From positions 1 to 47,703 of the forward strand of contig JAAHFN010000054.1 in NCBI GenBank assembly GCA_010672965.1: a DNA stretch of 47,703 bases. Reading direction: 5' to 3'. The position numbers and the translations under genes were made by a program. Shown here one piece after another: positions 27,719 to 37,256 of the stretch. The stretch is from Oscillatoria sp. SIO1A7. Lineage in GTDB: Bacteria > Cyanobacteriota > Cyanobacteriia > Cyanobacteriales > Laspinemataceae. Position 1 is the stretch's first letter, and every line of letters begins with the position of its first letter. The notes below the pieces were generated by a model that was given only the letters and a program-made list of their open reading frames with translations, made no database searches and was not told the origin of the DNA.

Positions 27719-30700
27719 TTAGCCATGATAATTTGCCGTAATGGCGATCGAATCGCTGTTATCGAACACCTTAATGAAACTGATGTTGATGCTCGCGTTG
27801 TAATACCATGCATTGTTGCCAGAAGCATCTAGGGCACCACTGTCACCGACCATCGGTAGCTGTGTCCCGCCGATGCTAACAGTATCCAACGGACCGTGAT
27901 TTCCCTTTGCTTCCCCAGGATCGTGCAATACTGCCACGAAGAAATACTTCTCTCCAGGCGTATATCCGTCATGGACGCGCTCTACTTTAATCTCCCGCGC
28001 ATTTGTGGAGTCCTTGTACTTGTTGGTAATCACAGTCTCGCGATACTCGTCGTTCGCCTTGGGATCGTCCACTTGTGATTTCGGGGCAGAAGAGCGGCTC
28101 TCCCCATCATCCAAGTACATATGGTATTCCCCTCCTTTCCGCTGCAGGTCTGGATAGACGTTCAGAGTAATGGGGTTGTTACCTTTCAATTGTCCCACAT
28201 ATTGTTCCAGCTCGATTGTGGGAATAATTGCCGCCTCCCGGACGTACATGGGAACGATAAAGTTAATGTGCTGGCCTTCGGTATTGATATTGGCATCATA
28301 ATCCCGTATCGTCGTTCCCCCTTCTACGCCATAGCCCAGGGCCTGAACGTTGTTCTTAAAGTTATACCAGTAGCTACCCTTGGGCAGATAGACATCCCGC
28401 TTGCCACCATTACTTTGGCTCTGAGGGCGCAAGACCGGAGCAATCAGCAAATCCTTGCGGACGAAAAATTCGTTGTTGAGGAACTCGTCTTTATCGTTGT
28501 AGAGAGACTTGTCTTGGGGATCGTTGAGGAACAAAGGACGACAGATGGGCAGACCATCCAGAGTGTTCTCAAACAATGCGTCGTAGAACAACTGCATCAG
28601 CCGGTAGCGCAGTTGAATGTAATGCCGGCCAATCTCGGGCACCATCTCGTACAAGTCCCGGGGTTCTGGAATTTCACCATCCTTCCATGTCTGGAACCAC
28701 TCTACATACTGGAATATTTCTTGGAACTCTTTGCGCCCTTTGCGGACGTAGTGGTTGCGGAACCAGGGTAAGAAAGCACCTGCAGCAGTCCAGCGAATCA
28801 CCAGTTCTGGACTCGCCCAGCCCTGCTTGTCGTTACCATATTCTTGCTCGAAACCGCCGATATCTTGCCCGGTGACTGCCAAGGCATTCATGCCCAGAGA
28901 CAGAACTTGGGAGATATTCATCTGCAGAAAGTCCCATTCCGAGGAGTTATCCCCAGTCCATAAGCCAGCATATCGGTGAGAACCAGAAAAACTGCCTCGT
29001 CCGATGATAAAGTTGCGCTTGTTTTCGCGCCACTTCAGTTCATCGGATAGTTGGTACAGGTTATTAAGTCCGTTGTAGGTGGCTTTGTGGAGATTGTAGG
29101 AATACTGATTCCAGGCTTTCAGGGCTGGGCTTTGTTTTACTTGCGATGGGTAGAAATCGTCAGTTACATATAACTGGAAGGGAAAGCCTTTCATATCCCC
29201 ACGGATGTCGCGGATAGCTGGGGTAGTCATATCCTGCCAGACAAATTCTAGCCCCATCTCGTAAAGATATTTATATTGCTTGCCCCACCATTCGCGCACT
29301 TCTGGACGGCCAAAATCGGAGTAATGACCCGGGCTTCCCAGCCCCTTACCAGCGGCATCTGTCCCGTAATATACTTCGCCAATGTAAGGCTCGCCGCTAT
29401 TGAAACCTTCGGGATCTGGCCACTGATACCATTCTTTGTTGGAACGATATTCGTTACCGCCACCATAGATTTGGTACTCTTTACTTTCGGGATTGTCCGG
29501 ATCGAACCGCTTGTCGAGAACGAAGTAGCCTTTGTCTTTTCCTTCGACGTAGGTTGAGTAGTAATAATTCGTGTCGCCCTTCCGATCTTGGCTGCTGATC
29601 ACGGGAGTAATGTTCGTGCAGCATTTGACGCCTCGATCTCGCAAGCCACTGAACATTCCCTTTGGATCCCAGAACTTGTTTACGTCGATAGTAAAAGTCC
29701 GGTAGTTTGCTTGTAAGTCAACATCGACAGCGAGGCCATCAAGGGGAATGCCCCAAGCCCGATACCGATCGACAACCCATTCTAGGTCTTCCCGCTTTTC
29801 ATATCCATAGCAACCTTGGTGATATCCCAGGGCGTAGCGCGGTTTCAACGCCGGGCGACCGACGATCGCTGTAAAGCTATCTAAGATATTCTTCGGGTCT
29901 TCTCCCAATAGCACATAATAGTCAAGGTCGCCAAAGCGAGTCCCGAACATATAGCGACCGGAGTTGCTATAGCCGACATCCATTAGGATTTGACTCGGGT
30001 TATCGACTAGAACTGCATTGACATTATCGCTGCCCGGAATGCCATTGAACTCGTAGAAGAAAGGCTCGGAGTGGTAAAGGGGTTCGCGGTTATCTAGAGG
30101 TCCTTGATTATAGACCTGTCGATAGCGCATATTATCGAAGTTGAAATAATTCACCCGATCCATATTTTTTTGGAGTTTGGTTCCCCCCTGTTCCCCAAAT
30201 CCAATATACTTAGCATCCGCTGGCTTCTTGACCGCTTGGATAACGGCATAATCAGTTACGCCATTGACGGTATAGCCAGTGTAGTAAATTGACGTATCAG
30301 CAGTTTGCCAGACTGGAATTTCTGCATGCTCCGAATTGGAGCCAGACTTGTTAAACACTTTGATTCCGAATGGATCCAAAGTGATAACCACCTCCATCTT
30401 CAAGGATTTAGGGTCGTTAGGATTGCTAGCCGTCAAGACTAACTGATTTCCGTTCTCTTTGTAAGTGACAGTACGTTCCCGGTTTTTTACTAGCTCCGGA
30501 TCGTCAACATTCCCTACCAAGTGACTGGGAGCGTAATCCCCTGCTGCACTTTTATTGGGGTTAAAGCGCACCCGCAAGACATCGTTCTGAGGAAACTGGA
30601 TCAACATGAGGCTCTCGCCTCCACCGGCCTTGTCGAAGGTAAGGCTCAAAGTGTATTTTCCGTTGAAGGAAGGATTTTTTGCCGCTCCCAGTTTGTCCCA

Positions 30701-30778
30701 TTGTTGGTATTGGCCAAAATATTCCTCTGCTTTGAGGAATTTATAGACGCGGTAGCTTGGAAAAATGTCGCTTGGCAT
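27719..30778 (-). CDS. GH31 protein resembling alpha-1,4-glucan lyase
   Basis: 1019 residues. Matches family GH31, but its key motifs follow the alpha-1,4-glucan lyase branch rather than alpha-glucosidase: GLAVDVDLQANYRTFT (about 346), GVKCCTNITP, GRPEVREWWGKQYK, and EFVWQDMTTPAI with the putative nucleophile Asp (about 514), where glucosidases usually have W(I/L)DMNE. A second acidic site sits in TGDNSSEWDFLQM (about 608), then GQDIGGFEQ. Known algal and fungal lyases (1030-1090 residues) cleave maltodextrins and glycogen to 1,5-anhydro-D-fructose. The length fits. The frame is open further to 30880, but the ATG at 30778 avoids overlap with the upstream gene (stop at 30808) and starts the real sequence. 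No signal peptide, so probably cytoplasmic. Confidence is high for GH31, moderate for the lyase call. Confidence 0.82.
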   Translation of the reverse strand: MPSDIFPSYRVYKFLKAEEYFGQYQQWDKLGAAKNPSFNGKYTLSLTFDKAGGGESLMLIQFPQNDVLRVRFNPNKSAAGDYAPSHLVGNVDDPELVKNRERTVTYKENGNQLVLTASNPNDPKSLKMEVVITLDPFGIKVFNKSGSNSEHAEIPVWQTADTSIYYTGYTVNGVTDYAVIQAVKKPADAKYIGFGEQGGTKLQKNMDRVNYFNFDNMRYRQVYNQGPLDNREPLYHSEPFFYEFNGIPGSDNVNAVLVDNPSQILMDVGYSNSGRYMFGTRFGDLDYYVLLGEDPKNILDSFTAIVGRPALKPRYALGYHQGCYGYEKREDLEWVVDRYRAWGIPLDGLAVDVDLQANYRTFTIDVNKFWDPKGMFSGLRDRGVKCCTNITPVISSQDRKGDTNYYYSTYVEGKDKGYFVLDKRFDPDNPESKEYQIYGGGNEYRSNKEWYQWPDPEGFNSGEPYIGEVYYGTDAAGKGLGSPGHYSDFGRPEVREWWGKQYKYLYEMGLEFVWQDMTTPAIRDIRGDMKGFPFQLYVTDDFYPSQVKQSPALKAWNQYSYNLHKATYNGLNNLYQLSDELKWRENKRNFIIGRGSFSGSHRYAGLWTGDNSSEWDFLQMNISQVLSLGMNALAVTGQDIGGFEQEYGNDKQGWASPELVIRWTAAGAFLPWFRNHYVRKGRKEFQEIFQYVEWFQTWKDGEIPEPRDLYEMVPEIGRHYIQLRYRLMQLFYDALFENTLDGLPICRPLFLNDPQDKSLYNDKDEFLNNEFFVRKDLLIAPVLRPQSQSNGGKRDVYLPKGSYWYNFKNNVQALGYGVEGGTTIRDYDANINTEGQHINFIVPMYVREAAIIPTIELEQYVGQLKGNNPITLNVYPDLQRKGGEYHMYLDDGESRSSAPKSQVDDPKANDEYRETVITNKYKDSTNAREIKVERVHDGYTPGEKYFFVAVLHDPGEAKGNHGPLDTVSIGGTQLPMVGDSGALDASGNNAWYYNASINISFIKVFDNSDSIAITANYHG

Positions 30779-30807
30779 TGTTTCAATCCTCGGTTTAGTT
30801 ATCGTTA

Positions 30808-31527
30808 TTATCCCTTTTTTATGGGATGGTACTCGTTGGCCATCCAGATGCAGTCGGTATCTGAATAATACTGATGCCAAGGATAGGTGTATTTTTGGTT
30901 CTCGTGAACCGTGCAGAAGGGAATTATCTGAGTGTATCCCTCAGCCATCAGGAGGTCTTCATATAGACTCTCAAAGCTTTTCACTTTGAACTTCTGCATC
31001 CGTCCCAGACCCACAATTTGCGTATGAATCTCGATGAAGTCATGCATATTATGGATTGCACAATCTGTAAAAGAAGGGGCAAACCATAGGTTGACTTTCA
31101 CCATGAACTTTTCTTTGTGGTTTGGGTTGGGGGTACTCGATTGCCCTGCCATGTAATAGGGATCGACTTCTATGATTCCCGCATCGTCTTGGGAAGACTT
31201 CCACAGAGGTACGGTTTTGGGAAAGCCCGGATCTGTATCACCTAATAGATTCCAACCGTCCTCAAATACAATACTGCCTATGTTCCTTCTCTCGACTACC
31301 TGAATCAAAAGTAAGGATTTTGCTTTTTCGACGGTAGCATTCTCAAGAATAGTGGATGAAAATGCCGGAATGATGCTAGGGTTAGTTTCGCTCAGGTAAG
31401 CGTTTGTCTGTTCCAGGTTGACGACGATAGTACGCTTTTCAATGTGAAAGTCTTTTACATTTTCAACGTACTTACCATCTATATACTCCCCTGAAAAATT
31501 AATTGATTTTATTTGGTTGGTTTGCAT
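30808..31527 (-). CDS. conserved protein paired with the glucan lyase gene, cupin-like C-terminus possible
   Basis: 239 residues, not assigned to a family with confidence. The N-terminal 100 residues are beta-rich. The second half reads HNMHDFIEIHTQIVGLGRMQ, then LYEDLLMAEGYTQIIPFCTV and YPWHQYYSDTDCIWMANEYH. Spaced His/Glu residues (H.HDFIEIHT, YPWH) recall a metal-binding cupin. It ends 29 bases upstream of the lyase-like gene and must be co-transcribed. In fungi, cupin-bearing aldos-2-ulose dehydratase works on 1,5-anhydrofructose, so a downstream role is an attractive guess. The start at 31527 has AAGAGA just upstream. Confidence 0.65.
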   Translation of the reverse strand: MQTNQIKSINFSGEYIDGKYVENVKDFHIEKRTIVVNLEQTNAYLSETNPSIIPAFSSTILENATVEKAKSLLLIQVVERRNIGSIVFEDGWNLLGDTDPGFPKTVPLWKSSQDDAGIIEVDPYYMAGQSSTPNPNHKEKFMVKVNLWFAPSFTDCAIHNMHDFIEIHTQIVGLGRMQKFKVKSFESLYEDLLMAEGYTQIIPFCTVHENQKYTYPWHQYYSDTDCIWMANEYHPIKKG

Positions 31528-32170
31528 TCTCTTTTGATGGATGGTAATTATCTAACTAGCATTGAACAAGGCCATAGAGCCTCTGACAGCAAGACGACAA
31601 GTCCGCTTAAATCAACTGACAATTAGATAATTGTTGCTTACTTTTGGCTCGACTATTTTAGTCTCTGTGTTTGAGTTTTTAATCTATATTAATCACCCTG
31701 CACCAAATACAACCAAACCACAGAAATTACCCAGAGCGATCGCTACTTTTATTTAATTAGGACCGTGCTGTTTTTTCTATGGGTTTTAACTCAATTTAGA
31801 GCCGACATCATATTTATAGCACCGTCATAAACCTCTGTCAAGAGCTTAGAGAAATAATTTATGGGAAATTTTCCTCCTATCTATGTGAAATTTTATCGAT
31901 TTTTGCTTTTGCCGGATAGGAAAAAATGTTGCATTCGATACAATTATTCGGCGATAGGGGCTGGAAACCCTTGAATTGTCGTTGATTTTTGCCACTCAGC
32001 ACCACAAATCCAGGACAGTTCGGGGGAATATCTTCCAAAAGGCGTGCTTACCCATCCAACGGTGGGTAAGCACGAGTTGGCGCACGCGGGCTTTGGCCCC
32101 AGAGGGCAGGCTACGCCCCCCACACAAGAGCACCCCACACAAGAGCACCCCACACCCCAAGGGAAAAGCG
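31528..32170. other. 643-bp gene-free interval
   Basis: AT-rich from 31560 to 31960, with no inverted repeat or clear promoter visible by eye. Then a hairpin (32043-32074), the CCCCAGAGGGCAGGCTACGCC repeat core near 32097 (related to about 32970, 40040 and 45437) and two or three copies of a CACAAGAGCACCC unit (32120-32160). Confidence 0.5.
32043..32074. terminator. hairpin downstream of the SLATT gene
   Basis: CGTGCTTACCCA (32043-32054) pairs with TGGGTAAGCACG (32063-32074), a 12-bp perfect stem with an 8-base loop, about 97 bases after the SLATT stop on the minus strand. CCTTTTGG follows on that strand. A candidate end for the island's transcript. Confidence 0.45.
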
Positions 32171-32791
32171 CTATCCTTTTCCTTTAGTAGGCAAGGCATC
32201 CTTTGGGTTTTCCGAGGCATTAGGCACCCCAGGAGATCCTTTTTGCTTTTCTTGCTGTTGTTTTTCCCGCTCGGCGTTTTCCTTGGCTAGCTCCATGAAG
32301 GCTTGCACGTCTTCTTGGATTAACTTTTCGACACGCTTTGCGAAAGTAGGATAGGCTTCCTTGTGGTCGGCGTTATCTTGATAGGAGCTAGTTAACTGCA
32401 AAAACTTCCAGCCCTCACTTTTTAAAAGCTCGGCTGATTTCCGGTATTCAACACGTTTCTTGGCAAAACCGAAAGACTCCTCGAGTGCGGCACTAACCGC
32501 AACTACCTGGCTGAGTCCAAAGGCAATCCAGCCAATTTCAAACTTTTCTCCTAGTGGGTTGCTATTGAAGGTCAGACTTACCAAGGCTGGAATCATCACG
32601 CCGCCGACGACGTTCGTTACGCGGAAGCGGTTCGACCACTTAGTAGCCCGTCCGGCCCGACCTTCAAACCACAGTAGCTGATCCAGCCAGCGGGATTTCA
32701 TAAACTGCTTCTGCGAGTCTGTGATTTCCAGCATATCTATCATATCTGTGAATTGTTTTTTTAGGTATTCTCGATAAGAATCTTTGGCCAT
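32171..32791 (-). CDS. SLATT/DUF4231-like two-helix membrane protein
   Basis: 206 residues. A helical N-terminus with RWLDQLLWFEGRAGRATKWS precedes two membrane helices (about 57-77, FRVTNVVGGVMIPALVSLTF; about 86-108, IGWIAFGLSQVVAVSAALEE). Then comes the characteristic cytoplasmic helix FGFAKKRVEYRKSAELLKSE with W.FLQL.S.Y. This order is the SLATT/DUF4231 pattern, proposed by comparative genomics to be a membrane-disrupting effector controlled by a nucleotide-sensing or TIR-type partner. The tail is Lys/Gln-rich. It is the last of the four minus-strand genes of the island, 250 bases after the TIR-WD40 gene. ATG at 32791. Assigned by residue pattern, not database search. Confidence 0.75.
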   Translation of the reverse strand: MAKDSYREYLKKQFTDMIDMLEITDSQKQFMKSRWLDQLLWFEGRAGRATKWSNRFRVTNVVGGVMIPALVSLTFNSNPLGEKFEIGWIAFGLSQVVAVSAALEESFGFAKKRVEYRKSAELLKSEGWKFLQLTSSYQDNADHKEAYPTFAKRVEKLIQEDVQAFMELAKENAEREKQQQEKQKGSPGVPNASENPKDALPTKGKG

Positions 32792-33041
32792 TTTCTACTA
32801 TTTCACTCCGTTGATTTGCTCTACGCTCTATTACTGCACTACTTAAGACGGCCAAGGGACTTGCGGGTTCTCCGGAGAGCCCCTACTAGCTAATCTGTCA
32901 AGGTATTTTTGAATAGTTTTGCTATTTTTTATGATGCCCAATGCCCTATGCGCTTGCGCGCAGGCGTTGGCCCCAGAGGGCAGGCTACGCCTACGCCTAC
33001 GGCCCAATGCTCTTCGGCCCAATTCTGTCTTGACAGATTGC
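32792..33041. repeat. small-element remnants between two island genes
   Basis: A GCACTAC half-end of family D (about 32836), a GGGACTTGCG end (about 32858), and a GGCCCCAGAGGGCAGGCTACGCC unit followed by CTACGC copies (32970-33000). No gene. The insertions separate the SLATT gene from the TIR-WD40 gene without disrupting either. Confidence 0.5.
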
Positions 33042-36000
33042 TTAATATCCCTCCTTGCAAAGGTTGCGCTCTTCCTCCTCTAAGTCCTCATTATTACGCA
33101 GGTAATCTCGCAGCCAATTACATCCCTTTTCTGCCAAATTCTCTTGCTCTAGCACTTGTTCTATATTCCACACAACCACCTGTTGGTCGCTGCCAACGGA
33201 GAGGAGCAAATTATTATCTGTTGGACTGAAAGCAACGCCGTTGACTGCACCAGTATGTTCGTAAAGAGTGGAAAGCTCCGTCCCGTCGCGTTTCCAAAGT
33301 TTAACGGTGCCGTCCGCACTGGCTGAAGCGATCTTCTGACCGTCGGCACTAAAAACAACTTCATTGACCGATTCATCGTGTCCTTTAAGGATATCGGCAA
33401 TTTCGATCTTAATCCCGTCTCGATTCCAGAGTTTGATCGTATTGTCATCGCTGCCTGAAGCAATTGTCTTACCGTCCGGGCTAAACGAGACATAATTAAC
33501 CGGACCTTTATGCGCTGTCAGACTTGAGAGCAGCTTACCGCTAAGATTCCAAAATCTTATCGTATTGTCCGAACTCCCCGATACAATTAGTTGGCCGTCC
33601 GGGCTAAAGTCAAGACCTTTGACCGACTCCTCATGTCCTTCCAAGGTTGCTAGCAGAGTACCATCTCGCCGCCAAAGCTGAATAGTATTGTCGTCACTTG
33701 CCGTGGCAATTATTGAAGCATCTGGACTAAACACTACCCTGTTGACCTTATTGCCTTCTGCAATAGTCTTTAGCTTAGTGCCATCTGGCCTCCACAAATC
33801 GACCTTCTTGTCCCGACTTGCCGTAGCAACGAGCTGACCGTCCGGGCTAAAAGCTACATCGCGGACTTTGCCAGTTAAGCTTAGAGTCGCTTGCAATTCA
33901 TTGTCTTCCCGCTGCCAAAGCTTAACAGTCTTGTCGTCACTTGCCGTGGCGATCGACTGGCCATCGGGACTGACAGAGACTGCCGTTACCGCATCTTGAT
34001 GCTCGTAAAGGATTTTCAAGAGGCTTTTTTTAAGAGGGATTTGAAGTTTCCAGAGTCTGACAGTGTTGTCAAGGCTTGCAGAGGCGATCGCGGGGTTATC
34101 GCGATCGGGGCTAAAGAATACGCTTTTGACCCGATCGCCATGCCCGGAAAAAGTAGATCGCAAAGTGCCGTCTAGATCCCAAAGTTTGATGGTTTTGTCA
34201 TTGCTTGCCGAAGCGATCGATTTCCCGTCCGGGTTGAAGGCTACATCGTTGACCAAATCGCTATGTCCTGTCAGGGTTTTGAACAAAGTGCCGTCTGGAT
34301 TCCACAGTTTCACGGTTTTGTCATCGCCCGCCGAAGCAATCAGCTTCCCGTCCGGGCTGAAAGCGACTGCCTCCACCTCCTCGTTATGTCCGGAATCTCC
34401 CGAAAGAGTATCTAGCAAGTTGCCGTCTCGATCCCAAAGTTTCACAGTTTGGTCATCGCTTGCCGAAGCGATCGATTCCCCATCCGGGCTGAAAGCGACT
34501 GCGTTCACCTCATCGCTATGTCCTTCCAGGGTTGCGATATTGCTGCCGTCTGGATTCCACAGCTTGACAGTATTGTCCGCACTCGCTGAGGCTATCAGTT
34601 TGCCCTCGGGGTCGAACGCGACTGCCCTTACGTCGCCTTCATGTCCTTCCATAGTTGCCAGCAAGGTGCCGTCTGGATTCCACAGCTTGACAGTATTGTC
34701 CGCACTCGCTGAGGCGAGCGATTGTCCATCCGGGCTGAAGGCTACATCGTTGACCGAACCCCGATGCTCGATAGTAGTCTTCCGTTCGCCGTCGCTATTC
34801 CAGAGTATGACCCTGTTGTCTAGGCCGCCAGAAGCAATCGTTTTGCCGTCGGGACTCAAGGCAACGGCGAGCGCCCCTGCATCGTGCCCTGAGAGGCGAT
34901 TATGCTCTCGCACCCCGAAAGCCGCTTGCTGAAGTGCGGCATCAACATCTTCTGTGGCCTCCTGGCTTTTGCTTGCCTCCTGGCCTTTGCTTGCCTCGAT
35001 GTCTTGCAGCGTTTTCTTTGCCTCGATCGCTTCCACCAGGGCATCTAACTTGCGATCGGAGGCATAGGAGGCTTCCGAAGACTTAGCCTTTGCTTCCGCA
35101 GAGGCAGCTTTTGCTTCCACTGAGGCTGCCTCTGCCTCTTTCTTTCTCTCTTTAGCTTGGATAGACGATCGCCAAGCTATTACTCCTAACCCCGTAGCAA
35201 CTACAAAGCCCACGCTCGTCACCGCCAGGAAAAACTTTTGCAGTCTGGCATTCCTCTTCTGTTCTGCCAGCCTCGCTTCCGCCTCCTTTGTCTTCTCCTC
35301 CTGCAGGCGCAGCAGTTCGGCTTGTCGTTTTTTTTCGGCCTCCTCGGCAGCGATAATAGCTTTGTGACTTTCCTCGATAAATGCCTGCTGCAAACCTGTA
35401 GGCACGGGCTGTTTTTTTCCGGCTAAAGCAGTTTCCAGCCAATCTTCAGCCAGAACAAACTCGCTGCCCCGCAACAACAAGTCATCATCTTTCTCTTTCT
35501 GCTCCCACTCCAAAGCTTGCTGCAACCATTTAGTATGACTGCGGACATGTTCCCTATCCGTATCCAGCGTCCTCACCAATTCGTTAAAATTGGCATTAAA
35601 ATCGCTCTCGTTTCGATTGAAGTCAATCCACTGCACCTTCGCTAGCTCTGGATGCAAGTCGCTGGGATTGACCTGCCGATGCAGCACCGTCACAAAGCGT
35701 TTATTTAACCTAGCTGCATATTCCACCTCATCCTTACAGTCAGGCGAATTGACCGATCGCGGCGACAAAACAAACAGAAAATTATCGCAGGCTTTAATAC
35801 CCCGATTGATTTCTTCCTGAAGCTCCGTCTCCGAGGCAATACTTTCCTGGTCGAACCAAGTCATCTTGCCCTGGGTCTGCAAAGCATCGTTCAGCTTGCG
35901 AGCAAAGTCCGAATCCGCAGGGGAAAAGGAAATAAATACGTCCAGGGACTCTAACGGCGGTTGTCGCAGACTTTCCGCAATGAACTCTTCCTGTAATTGC

Positions 36001-37256
36001 GTGGGTGGATGCTGTGCCCTTGTCCGTTCCACCTTCAGCCAGGTTTCGGCACTCCGCAGGTTATACCCCCGTAACAGAATGCTGGGATTATTGTGCTGCC
36101 GCTGCCACTTCAGAGCTTTAGTCAAGAGAATCTTATGCTCGTTGTAGTAAGCCGCATCAGTCAGCAAAATCTTCAAGAGTTCGCTCTCATCCAGCCGGTA
36201 GTCCTCTTCCCTCACATTGTCGGTAAGGTCGATATAGTGCAAGCTCCGCAGGTTTTCCGGCACCTGGGTCGGGTCTGTTTTTCGCACCAGCAAGGGAATA
36301 ATCCGCTTATTCAGAGATAGGGCTAACTCTAATTCTTGCTGGCAGTAAGTTGAGTTTATTGAGTCGGGGGACAGCAGATAAACCAAATTGTCCGCTTCTT
36401 CTATCCCTCGGTTAATCGCTTCTACAAATGTTTCCCCGGTTTTAATATCCGTTGTATTCGTCCAAACTGTAATGCTTTCTCGCCTCAGACTGTTTCTAAT
36501 CTTCTGCATCGTCCCCCGTTCCTCATCGGCATAGGAGAGGAACACCTGAGTCATCAGGTTATTGCCATTCTTGATACTTTCGGTAATAAACTCGCAATGC
36601 AAGTCCGTGTGCATGCAAGGGGGTTGCTCGTTTTTAAAGCGTACTTTAAGCCAAGCTTCTGCCTGCTGTCTCTCTTCGCCAACCAACATGTATCTCGTTT
36701 GCCTTTGATTCCTCTCCCATTCCAAGGCTTTGACTAACAAACGGGTATGCTGTTTTACATAGTCGGCATGAGATCGGAGCAGATCGATTAACCCGGCTAA
36801 GGATTCTTCAAAGTCATTTTGCTCCTCTTGGAAATACACCCAGTTCAGCTTTTGAATTGTCGGGTGCATATTTTTGTAGCTCTCATGTCGTCCTTGGGCT
36901 TTGTAAGCCTCCCAGTCGGCCTCCGTGCCACTGGGATTTCTTTGCTGCCAGGTTTCCCGGCTAATTTGCATGACATGTAAGAGCGGGATAATGCGCTTTT
37001 TCAGCTTTATGGCCAGCTCTATTTCTTTGAGGCAATAGGGCGAATTGACTGAATGGGGACTAATTACAAATAGAAAGTTACTTGCTTTCTCAATTCCATC
37101 GTCTATTTGGTTTTGGAAATCTACTCCCAGCGGAATGTCATTGAAATCAAACCATATTTGAAACCCTTGTTCCTTCAAGCGAGCTTCAAGTTTTTCCGCA
37201 AAAGCTTTGCTATCAGCTCGTCCGTAAGAGATCATAGCATCGAGAATTTTGGTCAT
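33042..37256 (-). CDS. triple-TIR, single-helix, 14-WD40-repeat protein
   Basis: 1404 residues. Three TIR domains start near residues 4, 236 and 437: DAMISYGRADSKAFAEKL, QVFLSYADEERGTMQKI and DVFISFSPADSDFARKL. Each has the Glu position used by NAD-cleaving TIRs (YCLKEIELA, YCQQELELA, DCKDEVEYA). Each is followed by a similar helical linker (LLxGxxxxxAExWL...LQxxFIxES), a triplicated module. A coiled coil (about 640-676), a membrane helix (about 677-699, FFLAVTSVGFVVATGLGVIA) and a second coiled coil (about 700-775) lead to 14 WD40 repeats (about 782-1375, e.g. AVAFSPDGKLIASASADNTV), enough for two seven-bladed propellers. I see no P-loop NTPase. The tail (CNWLRDYLRNN) is typical of cyanobacterial TIR-WD40 proteins. 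AGGGAG seven or so bases before the ATG at 37256 supports the start. Confidence 0.93.
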   Translation of the reverse strand: MTKILDAMISYGRADSKAFAEKLEARLKEQGFQIWFDFNDIPLGVDFQNQIDDGIEKASNFLFVISPHSVNSPYCLKEIELAIKLKKRIIPLLHVMQISRETWQQRNPSGTEADWEAYKAQGRHESYKNMHPTIQKLNWVYFQEEQNDFEESLAGLIDLLRSHADYVKQHTRLLVKALEWERNQRQTRYMLVGEERQQAEAWLKVRFKNEQPPCMHTDLHCEFITESIKNGNNLMTQVFLSYADEERGTMQKIRNSLRRESITVWTNTTDIKTGETFVEAINRGIEEADNLVYLLSPDSINSTYCQQELELALSLNKRIIPLLVRKTDPTQVPENLRSLHYIDLTDNVREEDYRLDESELLKILLTDAAYYNEHKILLTKALKWQRQHNNPSILLRGYNLRSAETWLKVERTRAQHPPTQLQEEFIAESLRQPPLESLDVFISFSPADSDFARKLNDALQTQGKMTWFDQESIASETELQEEINRGIKACDNFLFVLSPRSVNSPDCKDEVEYAARLNKRFVTVLHRQVNPSDLHPELAKVQWIDFNRNESDFNANFNELVRTLDTDREHVRSHTKWLQQALEWEQKEKDDDLLLRGSEFVLAEDWLETALAGKKQPVPTGLQQAFIEESHKAIIAAEEAEKKRQAELLRLQEEKTKEAEARLAEQKRNARLQKFFLAVTSVGFVVATGLGVIAWRSSIQAKERKKEAEAASVEAKAASAEAKAKSSEASYASDRKLDALVEAIEAKKTLQDIEASKGQEASKSQEATEDVDAALQQAAFGVREHNRLSGHDAGALAVALSPDGKTIASGGLDNRVILWNSDGERKTTIEHRGSVNDVAFSPDGQSLASASADNTVKLWNPDGTLLATMEGHEGDVRAVAFDPEGKLIASASADNTVKLWNPDGSNIATLEGHSDEVNAVAFSPDGESIASASDDQTVKLWDRDGNLLDTLSGDSGHNEEVEAVAFSPDGKLIASAGDDKTVKLWNPDGTLFKTLTGHSDLVNDVAFNPDGKSIASASNDKTIKLWDLDGTLRSTFSGHGDRVKSVFFSPDRDNPAIASASLDNTVRLWKLQIPLKKSLLKILYEHQDAVTAVSVSPDGQSIATASDDKTVKLWQREDNELQATLSLTGKVRDVAFSPDGQLVATASRDKKVDLWRPDGTKLKTIAEGNKVNRVVFSPDASIIATASDDNTIQLWRRDGTLLATLEGHEESVKGLDFSPDGQLIVSGSSDNTIRFWNLSGKLLSSLTAHKGPVNYVSFSPDGKTIASGSDDNTIKLWNRDGIKIEIADILKGHDESVNEVVFSADGQKIASASADGTVKLWKRDGTELSTLYEHTGAVNGVAFSPTDNNLLLSVGSDQQVVVWNIEQVLEQENLAEKGCNWLRDYLRNNEDLEEEERNLCKEGY

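Noticed and set aside
32909-33229. 106-codon plus-strand frame
   Set aside because: Overlaps the 3' end of the TIR-WD40 gene and repeat debris; not a plausible protein.
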